Below are positions 27,105-34,848 of a DNA stretch of 64,000 nt, one piece after another. The DNA is from Vibrio sp. SNU_ST1. GTDB lineage: Bacteria; Pseudomonadota; Gammaproteobacteria; Enterobacterales; Vibrionaceae. The notes under the pieces were generated by a model, which was not told the DNA's origin, made no database searches, and saw only the letters and a list, made by a program, of their open reading frames with translations. Numbering within the stretch: position 1 is the first letter of the stretch; every line of letters begins with the position of its first letter. The position numbers and the translations under genes are program-made. The stretch covers positions 868,001 to 932,000 of the forward strand of contig NZ_CP130749.1 of NCBI RefSeq assembly GCF_030563405.1. Direction: 5' to 3'.

Positions 27105-28427
27105 TTATTTCAACTCACCGATGGTCAATAGTGGTCCATTTTCTATATACGCTAAAGATTCCAACACAATACCGTTGGTATTTGCCGTTACCGCTTTATT
27201 CGTTCGACCATCAATCTCATAACGACCTGAATACCAACCTTTTTCATCTGAATACAACGTTGATGCTTCATTGATTAGCACATCGGTATAATCAGAGTCA
27301 TAGAGTGCATACCAGCCAAAGGCTGCTTTCGTGGATAGTGTTTTAAGGTGAGATTGATCTTTACCATCGTCTGAAATGGCATTCCATTTTTCGCCATCAG
27401 AGAACACTGTGTTGTACACAAAGTATGGTGCTTCATCTACGTTATCTTCACTGACCGCTGTCACGATACCCGTATCTTCGTAACGACGTTCTTGAGCTTG
27501 GAATACTCGATGTGCGAACACTTTCGATACGCTATCTGCGCCAAATTCAATACCGTCCAAGATGTAAGACTCACTCACCACGTAGTTATGCGCGTGGAAC
27601 TTAGAAGGGTCACGCTTATCGGTAGGAATCTCAACCCCATAGATATCAACCATATCTAGGAAATCGATATATTTCATTGAGTTAAATACATCACGCCCCA
27701 TAAGTGCTAGCGATTTTGATGCATACTCTTCGTAACCGATTCGACCTTCTTGAACCAGCTCCATTTTGCCGTCAACACTAGATGGACGAGAACCAAACAT
27801 GTAGCCTTCGTTCAACATTGCGCTCACTTTCCAGTGATTCAAAACATCGTTAACTTGCTTGTTAAACTTAGGGTACTGCCAAATCATGATATTCATCGGC
27901 ACTAAAATTCGACCAATATCAATGGCAGACCAACCAATACCATTTTCTTCAGGGTTGTTCGCGTAATCCACCATTTGCAACGTTTGTGTGTTGTAAGCTT
28001 TATTTGGCAATAAGCCATCAACAAGCGGAAGTCTCGCCAACGTAGTCAGAGCCTTCTCCATACGTCGGTCAAACTCTTCTGAAGATATAATATTGATCTT
28101 CTCTGCAGCAATTAACCCCATTAAGTAAGAAGCGGTATCCCACATAGTTGTTGAAGGGTAACCATCTACTGAATTCACTAATCCGGTGTTTTCTTGATAA
28201 TTGTTTTCAAAGTACTGCCAAGCAACATTCGCCCATTCAAACTCTTGTTCAGACAATACTCGTGAAGACTTAAACGGGATGTCTTCAGGTATTTCAAAGG
28301 TGATATTCCCCAGAACACGTCCTGGCTCACGGCTTTCAATACTGAAGGCAATGATTAGTGCCGTAGCAAGCCCTAGAATAAATACTATGTGATGGCGAGC
28401 ATTCACCAGAGATTTATTAAACTCCAT
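27105..28427 (-). CDS. DUF3131-type membrane-anchored protein (first copy in operon)
   Basis: A 440-residue protein with a single N-terminal transmembrane helix (about residues 12-28, no lipobox) and a periplasmic DUF3131-type domain: TGLVNSVDGYPSTTMWDTASYL, NKAYNTQT, GWSAIDIGRILV, GRIGYEEYASKS and APYFVYNTVF. Its start overlaps the synthase stop by 11 bases, the tightest coupling in the operon, and as an inner-membrane protein it is the copy most likely to touch the synthase directly. A strong AGGAG precedes the start. A role in receiving, guiding or editing the nascent polymer is inferred from position. Confidence 0.83.
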   Translation of the reverse strand: MEFNKSLVNARHHIVFILGLATALIIAFSIESREPGRVLGNITFEIPEDIPFKSSRVLSEQEFEWANVAWQYFENNYQENTGLVNSVDGYPSTTMWDTASYLMGLIAAEKINIISSEEFDRRMEKALTTLARLPLVDGLLPNKAYNTQTLQMVDYANNPEENGIGWSAIDIGRILVPMNIMIWQYPKFNKQVNDVLNHWKVSAMLNEGYMFGSRPSSVDGKMELVQEGRIGYEEYASKSLALMGRDVFNSMKYIDFLDMVDIYGVEIPTDKRDPSKFHAHNYVVSESYILDGIEFGADSVSKVFAHRVFQAQERRYEDTGIVTAVSEDNVDEAPYFVYNTVFSDGEKWNAISDDGKDQSHLKTLSTKAAFGWYALYDSDYTDVLINEASTLYSDEKGWYSGRYEIDGRTNKAVTANTNGIVLESLAYIENGPLLTIGELK

Positions 28428-30273
28428 ACTTCAACTCCTCTGAATTGGTAGTTTCTTCACCTTCACTTTCTTCAGGTGGTGCCCAGAATGCAGCTGCGAT
28501 CATTCCCCACATCGCAAGCATGTTATTGATAATCCAAAATGTGTTCAGTACAAGTCCGCCAAATGAGTAATTTCCCCATGAGCCTGTTGAATGGCCAATC
28601 CATGCGAAAGCTAAGCTAAATAGGCTCAAGCCAAATACGGCAGCTTGTGGAATAACAAGTTTAAAAAAGTTACCTGTTTGACGTTCCTTAGGCGTGGTAG
28701 GAAAACTCACTTTACGCCCTCGAAGTACCGTCCATAGAGCTCTTAAGTTCACAGGGAAGAAGGACAAGAAGTTAGTTTTGCCTTTGTAGCCAGCAACCCC
28801 CCACGTCCCTATCATCATCGCCAACTCAGCCGTCAATACAAACGGAAGAAAGTGAAGATAAAAAGTCACGTCATATGCACTTACTGGAGCGATAGAAGTT
28901 AGGAAATAGATGATCGGACACGCTAAGAAAACGATATTCCAAATTGCCGACAGATTGGACCAAAAGCTCGCGCCATACATAAACTTCTGCTTTAGCGTCA
29001 GGCCTTTACGAAGTATCGGGTTATCGTTCATGAAAATATCAATCGCACCACCTGAGTACTTAAAGCGCTGAACAGTCCAAGTTTGTAAATCTTGCGGAGA
29101 TAACATCTTACTTTCGACATTAGGGTGCATCACCGAGCGCCAATTTCGCTCTCTATCTGAATGTAAAACGATAGATGTGTATAAATCCTCAGACACGTGG
29201 AATTTATATGGAGTGAATTCAGTATCAAACAAAATCTCATCACGTAGGTTATCCGACACCGTTTTTTCAACTTTTTTCTCATTGGTTAAACGACGGATTT
29301 GCGCTTCGATTTCATCTTGTTCTTTGGTAATTTGCTCCGCATAAGCTCTAAGCGCAGCTTCCATGACAGCTTCACGGCGATGTATCGAACCAGCGCCACA
29401 ACAGAAAGAAGAATTGACCCAATTACGGCGACGTTGGATCACGTCATAAAACATTTGAGGGTCGTTGACGAATGGGTCTTCACCTAAGGTTACTGGGCCA
29501 TAAAAACGCTCAATACCTCGACCAATTGGGCTCGCCCACTTACCTACTTTTCTAGTTAGGAACTCAGGAAGGCGCTCACCTTCTGGTAAGTCAAAGAACC
29601 ATTGCGGTGTTTGTACCCATGCAACACTTGGGTCTCTAAAGTAGCCAAGTGTATTTTCTAGAATGGTAGGGAATGGACGGGTATCCGCATCACAGATGAC
29701 AACGAAGTCACCACTAGTACGCTCCATCGCATTTCGTAAGTTACCAGCCTTAAATCCAATATTTCCGTCACGAGTGATGTAGCCAATTCCCATCTCTTTA
29801 GCCATCGCTTCCATTTCAGGTCGCTTGCCATCATCAAGAATGAATATCTTAATATCAATATCGTGAGGGTAACGGATTTTTTGAGCATCCAGAATACTCA
29901 GTTTTACCAATTCTGGCTCTTCATCGTAGCTAGGGAAAAAGACATCAACACTGATTGGCCTATCTTCCTCACTGTTAGAAATACATTCCGAGATCTTGTG
30001 CGGTGGCGCCTTTTTAGGCTCATCTTCAAGCTTCCACAGGTTGTATGTAAACAAAATTGAACCAATAAACGCACATGACTCAGCAAAAGCTAAAGGTAGA
30101 GAGAACCACAGCGCATCATAATTTAGCGCGTACATCCAACGCCAACCCAAATACCATAAGCCTAACGTTAAGTTACAAGTTGCCAAATACTGGTACAGAA
30201 GCTCTCTAGGTACACTGTGAGGTACAGGTTCGGGCGGAACCCGATGCTCAAACTTATGAAAATAATTGTCCAT
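28417..30273 (-). CDS. Cellulose-synthase-like processive glycosyltransferase (GT2)
   Basis: A 618-residue inner-membrane synthase. Two helices lie near residues 28-80; the cytoplasmic GT-A domain has DDG (Asp147/148), the D-x-D of CDADTRP (195-197), and the catalytic-base-like SED (Asp363); at least five helices follow from about 420. The usual QxxRW reads TVQRF (400-404), so Gln is displaced and Trp is Phe. Residues about 310-350 form a charged, coiled-coil-like insertion before SED. No C-terminal PilZ domain is present, unlike BcsA. The architecture fits beta-glucan synthases of the cellulose, curdlan or mixed-linkage type; with a lichenase-like neighbour, a beta-1,3/1,4-glucan is the favoured product (inference). 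It overlaps the next gene by 11 bases. Confidence 0.85.
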   Translation of the reverse strand: MDNYFHKFEHRVPPEPVPHSVPRELLYQYLATCNLTLGLWYLGWRWMYALNYDALWFSLPLAFAESCAFIGSILFTYNLWKLEDEPKKAPPHKISECISNSEEDRPISVDVFFPSYDEEPELVKLSILDAQKIRYPHDIDIKIFILDDGKRPEMEAMAKEMGIGYITRDGNIGFKAGNLRNAMERTSGDFVVICDADTRPFPTILENTLGYFRDPSVAWVQTPQWFFDLPEGERLPEFLTRKVGKWASPIGRGIERFYGPVTLGEDPFVNDPQMFYDVIQRRRNWVNSSFCCGAGSIHRREAVMEAALRAYAEQITKEQDEIEAQIRRLTNEKKVEKTVSDNLRDEILFDTEFTPYKFHVSEDLYTSIVLHSDRERNWRSVMHPNVESKMLSPQDLQTWTVQRFKYSGGAIDIFMNDNPILRKGLTLKQKFMYGASFWSNLSAIWNIVFLACPIIYFLTSIAPVSAYDVTFYLHFLPFVLTAELAMMIGTWGVAGYKGKTNFLSFFPVNLRALWTVLRGRKVSFPTTPKERQTGNFFKLVIPQAAVFGLSLFSLAFAWIGHSTGSWGNYSFGGLVLNTFWIINNMLAMWGMIAAAFWAPPEESEGEETTNSEELKYGV

Positions 30274-30328
30274 TTGTTCATTTCCCTATTATTTTATTCA
30301 TCTAGCCAAATGTTTCTTTTCCCTGAAT

Positions 30329-30811
30329 CTATGGGGAATGAACATTGTCGATCAAATCACTTTCAACCAACTCCTTAGTCATTATGAAACAGTTATATCC
30401 ACCCTCAACTTGTAATCTGATTTCATCCATCAAAGCCGATACAATCAAAAAACCGCGTCCCGACGTCGTCCATGTTGAGTCATCACTAGGGTCCATATCC
30501 ACGAACTCATTGGACAACGCTTTTTCCAATTCACTTTCTGTCATAGCTTCTCCTTGATCGATGATGTCGATGCACAACTTCTTCGAATTAGAATCGCTTT
30601 CAAGTAAGCACTTGACCCTGACAGGCATACCTTCCTGCTCGCTATAAGCATGGATATAAGTGTTGTTAACCATCTCTACAACACATAGTTCCAACTGTGA
30701 GGCTAGATCTGGGGATATCCCGACTTCCGCCCAGTAAGCGTGAAGCTCCAAAGCGACCTGCCGAGAGGTTTCGAGAGAACTTTTATATGCCTGTTCAAAT
30801 GTCTCCAACAT
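30329..30811 (-). CDS. RsbW/SpoIIAB-like anti-sigma-type serine kinase (HATPase)
   Basis: A 160-residue single-domain GHKL ATPase. The N-box is in VVEMVNNTYIHAY (Glu46, Asn50), the G1 box in IIDQGEAM (Asp85, Gly87) and the G2 region in SGRGFLIV (118-120). Stand-alone domains of this type phosphorylate STAS antagonist proteins or sequester a target in partner switching. The STAS and PP2C partners lie two and three genes upstream in the same run. AAGGAGGGG precedes the start. The target that it controls is not an obvious sigma factor in this window; the synthase immediately downstream is one possibility. Confidence 0.85.
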   Translation of the reverse strand: MLETFEQAYKSSLETSRQVALELHAYWAEVGISPDLASQLELCVVEMVNNTYIHAYSEQEGMPVRVKCLLESDSNSKKLCIDIIDQGEAMTESELEKALSNEFVDMDPSDDSTWTTSGRGFLIVSALMDEIRLQVEGGYNCFIMTKELVESDLIDNVHSP

Positions 30812-30826
30812 GGAGCCCCTCCTTAT

Positions 30827-31951
30827 CTACATGCTATTCAACATATCCGATACACGGTTGTGTGCTGCATGCGTTCTTAGGTTATGCCATTTCAAATCAT
30901 GATTTTGTACGCCGTCATGGCCAATGCAGTAATTACCAAATATGGTTTGATGCTTAATATGCGCACCAGACTCAACATTGATGTTGTCAAATATAAGAGA
31001 CTCTTCAACAACACTGCCTGAATCAAGTTGGCAATTTGCGCCAATTAACGCGGGGCCAATTACCTTCGCATTCGCGTCGACTTTACAACCGCTACCGATA
31101 ACCACTGGTGGAGTTAAGCTACAATTGTTGAGATCCACGACAGAGTTAATTCCTACCCAAACTCCGGCCTTTACTTGAGTTCCCGGAATTCGATAACCTG
31201 GGACTTTTCCATCAAGAATATCCTTGGTAACACTCCAGATATCCGTAATATTCCCTACATCTAACCATTGGAAATTCATCTCTACCGCATAAAATGGGAC
31301 GTGTTTTTCAACCAACATAGGGAAGAGTTCACTACCAATGTCGTATTCCCCCTCTTTAGGGATATAGTCAAAAATGGCGGGCTCAAAAATGTATATCCCG
31401 GTATTGATTTGAGTAGACATGGCTTCAGCTTTCGGTGGTTTTTCTTGGAAGCTAGTGACAAGCCCTTTATCGTTAGTCACAACAACACCGTATTTTTCGA
31501 CATCATCTAACATCACGTTTTTGGTAATGATGGTCGCGATACCGCCATTCTTTTTATGCTTACGAACAGCTTCTGTTAGGTCAAGATCTATCCAAGCATC
31601 ACCACAGACCACAACGAATGTCTCATCGAAAAAGCCGGAAAACTGCTGTATTTTTTGCATTCCACCAGCCGACCCTAATGCTTTACTTCGATATTCACCA
31701 TCAACATGCTCACCTTCATAGGAATACGAAAGTTGCACATCAAAATGGTGGCCATCACCAAAGTAACCCTCGATTACCTCAGCAAGGTGACTCGTGTTAA
31801 TAACGAGCTTATTAATATTGTGTTGAGCAAACAGCTCAATCATCGATTCCATCACTGGTTTCCCAAGGATTGGAATCATGGGTTTAGGTAACGACTGAGT
31901 GATAGGTTTGACACGAGTTCCTTTCCCTGCAGCTAGAATCATTCCTTTCAT
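30827..31951 (-). CDS. Sugar-1-phosphate nucleotidyltransferase with C-terminal left-handed beta-helix
   Basis: A 374-residue cytoplasmic enzyme. The N-terminal ~235 residues form a nucleotidyltransferase domain with the signature LAAGKGTR...PKPM at residues 6-25, and a metal-binding Asp in VCGDAW. Residues about 250-370 have hexapeptide-like repeats of a left-handed beta helix. It makes a nucleotide sugar, glucose- or mannose-type, by family resemblance to GlmU/ManC-like and GMP-pyrophosphorylase-like enzymes. It presumably supplies donor for the synthase. It sits between the STAS and HATPase genes, with gaps of 9 and 15 bases. Confidence 0.85.
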   Translation of the reverse strand: MKGMILAAGKGTRVKPITQSLPKPMIPILGKPVMESMIELFAQHNINKLVINTSHLAEVIEGYFGDGHHFDVQLSYSYEGEHVDGEYRSKALGSAGGMQKIQQFSGFFDETFVVVCGDAWIDLDLTEAVRKHKKNGGIATIITKNVMLDDVEKYGVVVTNDKGLVTSFQEKPPKAEAMSTQINTGIYIFEPAIFDYIPKEGEYDIGSELFPMLVEKHVPFYAVEMNFQWLDVGNITDIWSVTKDILDGKVPGYRIPGTQVKAGVWVGINSVVDLNNCSLTPPVVIGSGCKVDANAKVIGPALIGANCQLDSGSVVEESLIFDNINVESGAHIKHQTIFGNYCIGHDGVQNHDLKWHNLRTHAAHNRVSDMLNSM

Positions 31952-31960
31952 TTTATCCCC

Positions 31961-32293
31961 CTAAACTGCCGTAGCTAACGCTTCATCTACAGTGGTGTAC
32001 GTTTTGATCAACCGATCCATACGCGTTAGCTTAAACAGATCCAAAACTGGCTTTTGATCATTTGCTACAGCGATCTTTTTGTCTCTCAACATTTTGTAAA
32101 CACCCATCACCGCACCAAGGCCACTGCTATCCATAAATTTTACGTTAGTAATATCAAGCACCACATTTTGTGAAAGCTCTGGAGTTAAGCTTTCTACTGT
32201 TTCTCTGAATTCAGGGGCAAGCTTCGCATCAAATCGCTCTTCATTTACTTGAAGAACTGTGCTGTTGCCTTGTTGACTAATTTCATATCGCAT
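31961..32293 (-). CDS. STAS domain anti-sigma-factor-antagonist-like protein
   Basis: A 110-residue STAS protein. The switch serine lies in KFMDSSGLGAVMG (Ser56/Ser57), the site phosphorylated by an RsbW-type kinase and dephosphorylated by a PP2C phosphatase in partner switching; both enzymes are in this operon. The start at 32293 is preceded by AGGAG with eight-base spacing, and lies 49 bases inside the upstream phosphatase gene, so the two frames overlap substantially. An in-frame upstream ATG would give an Arg-rich tail not seen in STAS proteins. Confidence 0.9.
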   Translation of the reverse strand: MRYEISQQGNSTVLQVNEERFDAKLAPEFRETVESLTPELSQNVVLDITNVKFMDSSGLGAVMGVYKMLRDKKIAVANDQKPVLDLFKLTRMDRLIKTYTTVDEALATAV

Positions 32294-33498
32294 TCGGCGT
32301 CTCCTTGTTGAGGCCCTTTCCATTCTGCGACCAAAACACTTACATCATCTTGGAAGCTTTCATTGTGTTGCCAGTTTCTGACATTATTTACTAATAATTC
32401 GGTTTGCTGTTGTGTTGGGTAGTGCTGCAACTCTTCAATCGCATCTTTCAAGCCTTCTTCTGAAAATTGTTCTTCGCCATTTTCAGCTTCAGTGATCCCA
32501 TCGGAGTAAAACCATATCTTATCCCCTGCTTCTAATTGAATATTTGCAGCTTGATATTCCACCTCATCAAAGGCACCAACCACAAAATTATCGTGACCAA
32601 TTAGCTCGGCATTACCTTTAGAACCGTGGTACCAAACCAACGGAGGGTGACCAGCACAGCAATACGACATCAATCCCGTTTTGATGTTAAGCACAGCATA
32701 AATCATTGTGAAATAGAGAATATTTGAGTCGTTGCTCATGTACATTTGATTGAGCTTTGATACCACTTCGTGTGGTGGGCAAATTTGAGTGCTGTCTCCA
32801 TCATGCTTAAGGACGACAGAAGCATTGCCGTTCAAAACAGACAAACTGGTTTGCACCGAAAAGGACATCAGTGCAGAAGAAACACCATGACCCGCAACAT
32901 CAAATAGATAGAACGCCACGTGATCTTTATCTAGTTGCATGTAGCCGAGCATGTCTCCACCAACTTGAGCGCTAGGTATTGAAATGTAACTCAGCTCTAC
33001 ACAGGTAAAGTGTTTAGTTTTAGGTAGGATATGACGAATGAGATCACTCGCTGAATCTAAATCACGCTTGATCGTATCGTAGGCTTTATCGAGTTCGGTA
33101 TTCTTGTCGACAACTTCGTTATGTAAAGCAAGGGTTCGAAAACCCGCTCTCACACGCGCATCAAGTTCATCGATAGAGGTTTTTTTATCGATGAAATCAT
33201 CGGCACCAGCGTCAATACCATTGATGATTGACGCCTCATCACCCTTCGAAGACAAAAGGACAAAAAATATGTAGCGGTTGTAATCTTGGGACTTAAGTTC
33301 ACGGCAAAGTTCTAAGCCATTCATTCCTGGCATCATCCAATCGCTAAGTACGAGTTGGATGTCATTATTATTAGCTAGCAGTTCAAGCGCTTTTTCACCA
33401 CCCGATGCAGTGTGCACTCGATATCCACGCTTTTTAAGAACCGAACTCATATATATAAGAATGGTTCGATTATCGTCCACCAATAGAATATCTTTCAT
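32245..33498 (-). CDS. Receiver-PP2C (RsbU/SpoIIE-type) phosphatase response regulator
   Basis: A 417-residue protein. The receiver domain (1-120) has the acidic pair VDDN, phosphoacceptor Asp53 in LSDWMMPG and a conserved Lys in DFIDKKTS. A coiled linker (about 118-165) leads to a PP2C-type serine phosphatase with metal-binding Asp182 (VGGDM), Asp200 in LFDVAGHG, and late motifs YSDGITEAE and DDVSVLV. Phosphorylation of the receiver probably switches dephosphorylation of the STAS protein. It is the first gene of the 11-gene run. The start at 33498 has AAGG before it; an in-frame start 48 bases upstream would precede the canonical receiver strand by 16 residues. Confidence 0.92.
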   Translation of the reverse strand: MKDILLVDDNRTILIYMSSVLKKRGYRVHTASGGEKALELLANNNDIQLVLSDWMMPGMNGLELCRELKSQDYNRYIFFVLLSSKGDEASIINGIDAGADDFIDKKTSIDELDARVRAGFRTLALHNEVVDKNTELDKAYDTIKRDLDSASDLIRHILPKTKHFTCVELSYISIPSAQVGGDMLGYMQLDKDHVAFYLFDVAGHGVSSALMSFSVQTSLSVLNGNASVVLKHDGDSTQICPPHEVVSKLNQMYMSNDSNILYFTMIYAVLNIKTGLMSYCCAGHPPLVWYHGSKGNAELIGHDNFVVGAFDEVEYQAANIQLEAGDKIWFYSDGITEAENGEEQFSEEGLKDAIEELQHYPTQQQTELLVNNVRNWQHNESFQDDVSVLVAEWKGPQQGDAECDMKLVNKATAQFFK

Positions 33499-33688
33499 TC
33501 TTAACCTTAAGCCTTCACTAACGTTACAGCAGTGCAAAGTAACCATTATTTTTTGGCTTTGATTCGCACCTCTTATTACTTTAGGTTAGACTCAACTCAT
33601 TGCTTTGCAAATTGTTTCTTATCTTTTTGTTTCTTTTAAGTTAATGATGTGCGGTATCTAACACTATTAATGGAGTGAATTGTTAAAA
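33499..33688. promoter_or_regulatory. Divergent promoter region of the polysaccharide operon and the beta-barrel gene
   Basis: A 190-base AT-rich gap between the divergent phosphatase and outer-membrane-protein start codons, so promoters for both must lie in or near it. I could not identify a convincing sigma-54 -24/-12 element or a clear operator by eye. Confidence 0.5.
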
Positions 33689-34687
33689 ATGACATTAATG
33701 AAAGAACAGTTTTTAACCGCATCACTCATACTGGTTGTCAGTCATGCAACCGCAGACAGTTTTTTAGCCAATACTGCACCTCACGCCCCGAAAACAGATA
33801 ACGGCAATACAATCACAGCAAGTACACCTTCAAACACTTCAACATCCATACCCACAGATTCAGAAATTGATGAAATTTGGAAAGGTGTGAGCAGTTCGTT
33901 TGAATTCCCATATGCCGATTGGGAAGACAGAGAGCTCTTTGATGGATTGAGTGGCAACATCGGTTATCACCACCCCTTAGCTGAAACGGAATCTGCAAAC
34001 CTACCCGCGGGGAGCACGCAAGGCCCCTCCAACCTAAATAAAACCGCAACACTCTCGCTGAAATATACCATCGCCGGGGCTTGGTTTATTTCCGGAACCT
34101 TTTATCACTATTTGGACAGCGATCAGCAGCAAGCATGGAATCCAGATTTCACCTATGTTTTTGGTTACAGTGATTGGCGTCCATATACGTTAAGCCTTGT
34201 TTACTCAAACTATGGTGGCAACCGATTCAACCCAGAGTCTGGACAAAACAGAACTGAATTCAACCAAGGCACTTGGTCTCTTGGCTGGAAGTTCCCGATA
34301 ACCTCTCCTGTCGTGGATTGGTTTAGATTTACCGACGACGGCGCTATTGGTTGCCAAGTCGACTACAACCTCACGCCCGAATATTTCGATTTAGCCTCTA
34401 TCGAATATAAGTCCAACCACCAAACGGTTAGCCTTGGCTGTAAATATTCCATTTGGGGAAACTGGTACGTCAATGGCACTGCTTTTTATTACCTAGATAA
34501 AAACCAACAACAACCATGGAATCCTGACTTCACTTACGGCTTTGGCTATTTTGACTGGCGACCAGGTTCCATTACTTTGCAGTACAACAACTATTCAGGA
34601 AACCGTTGGAACAGTGCTGAACGCGGTGAGAACACAGGCCGATTTAAAGATGGTGCCATAACCTTAGCGTATAGTTTTGCTTTCTAA
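33689..34687 (+). CDS. Probable outer-membrane beta-barrel protein with internal duplication
   Basis: A 332-residue exported protein with a signal peptide (about residues 1-20, ending ATADS) and a Ser/Thr/Pro linker to about 65. The rest is alternating aromatic and polar beta strands and ends in Phe (YSFAF), the usual outer-membrane-insertion signature. Two halves are clearly repeated: WNPDFTYVFGYSDWRPY with SNYGGNRFNPES and WNPDFTYGFGYFDWRPG with NNYSGNRWNSAE, about 130 residues apart. I recognise no named family. Divergent position next to the synthase operon suggests an outer-membrane channel or anchor for the polymer. The start is uncertain: a TTG at 33680 has better spacing to GGAG. Confidence 0.7.
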   Translation: MTLMKEQFLTASLILVVSHATADSFLANTAPHAPKTDNGNTITASTPSNTSTSIPTDSEIDEIWKGVSSSFEFPYADWEDRELFDGLSGNIGYHHPLAETESANLPAGSTQGPSNLNKTATLSLKYTIAGAWFISGTFYHYLDSDQQQAWNPDFTYVFGYSDWRPYTLSLVYSNYGGNRFNPESGQNRTEFNQGTWSLGWKFPITSPVVDWFRFTDDGAIGCQVDYNLTPEYFDLASIEYKSNHQTVSLGCKYSIWGNWYVNGTAFYYLDKNQQQPWNPDFTYGFGYFDWRPGSITLQYNNYSGNRWNSAERGENTGRFKDGAITLAYSFAF

Positions 34688-34848
34688 TTCATTAGTTATT
34701 GATTTAATTTAATTAACGAAATTAATGGAAAACATTCCCAAGCCGACTAATCTTAAAACACCATCAACATATGCAACCACTACCACACAAACTAATATCA
34801 CACAAATATAGATAAGTGGTACGTACCATAATGGCTAGGAGGCGGGAT

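Noticed and set aside
33541..33680. Sigma-54-like promoter for the polysaccharide locus
   Set aside because: A TGGC...GCA stretch is present but the GG-to-GC spacing is 11 rather than 12, so it does not meet the -24/-12 rule.
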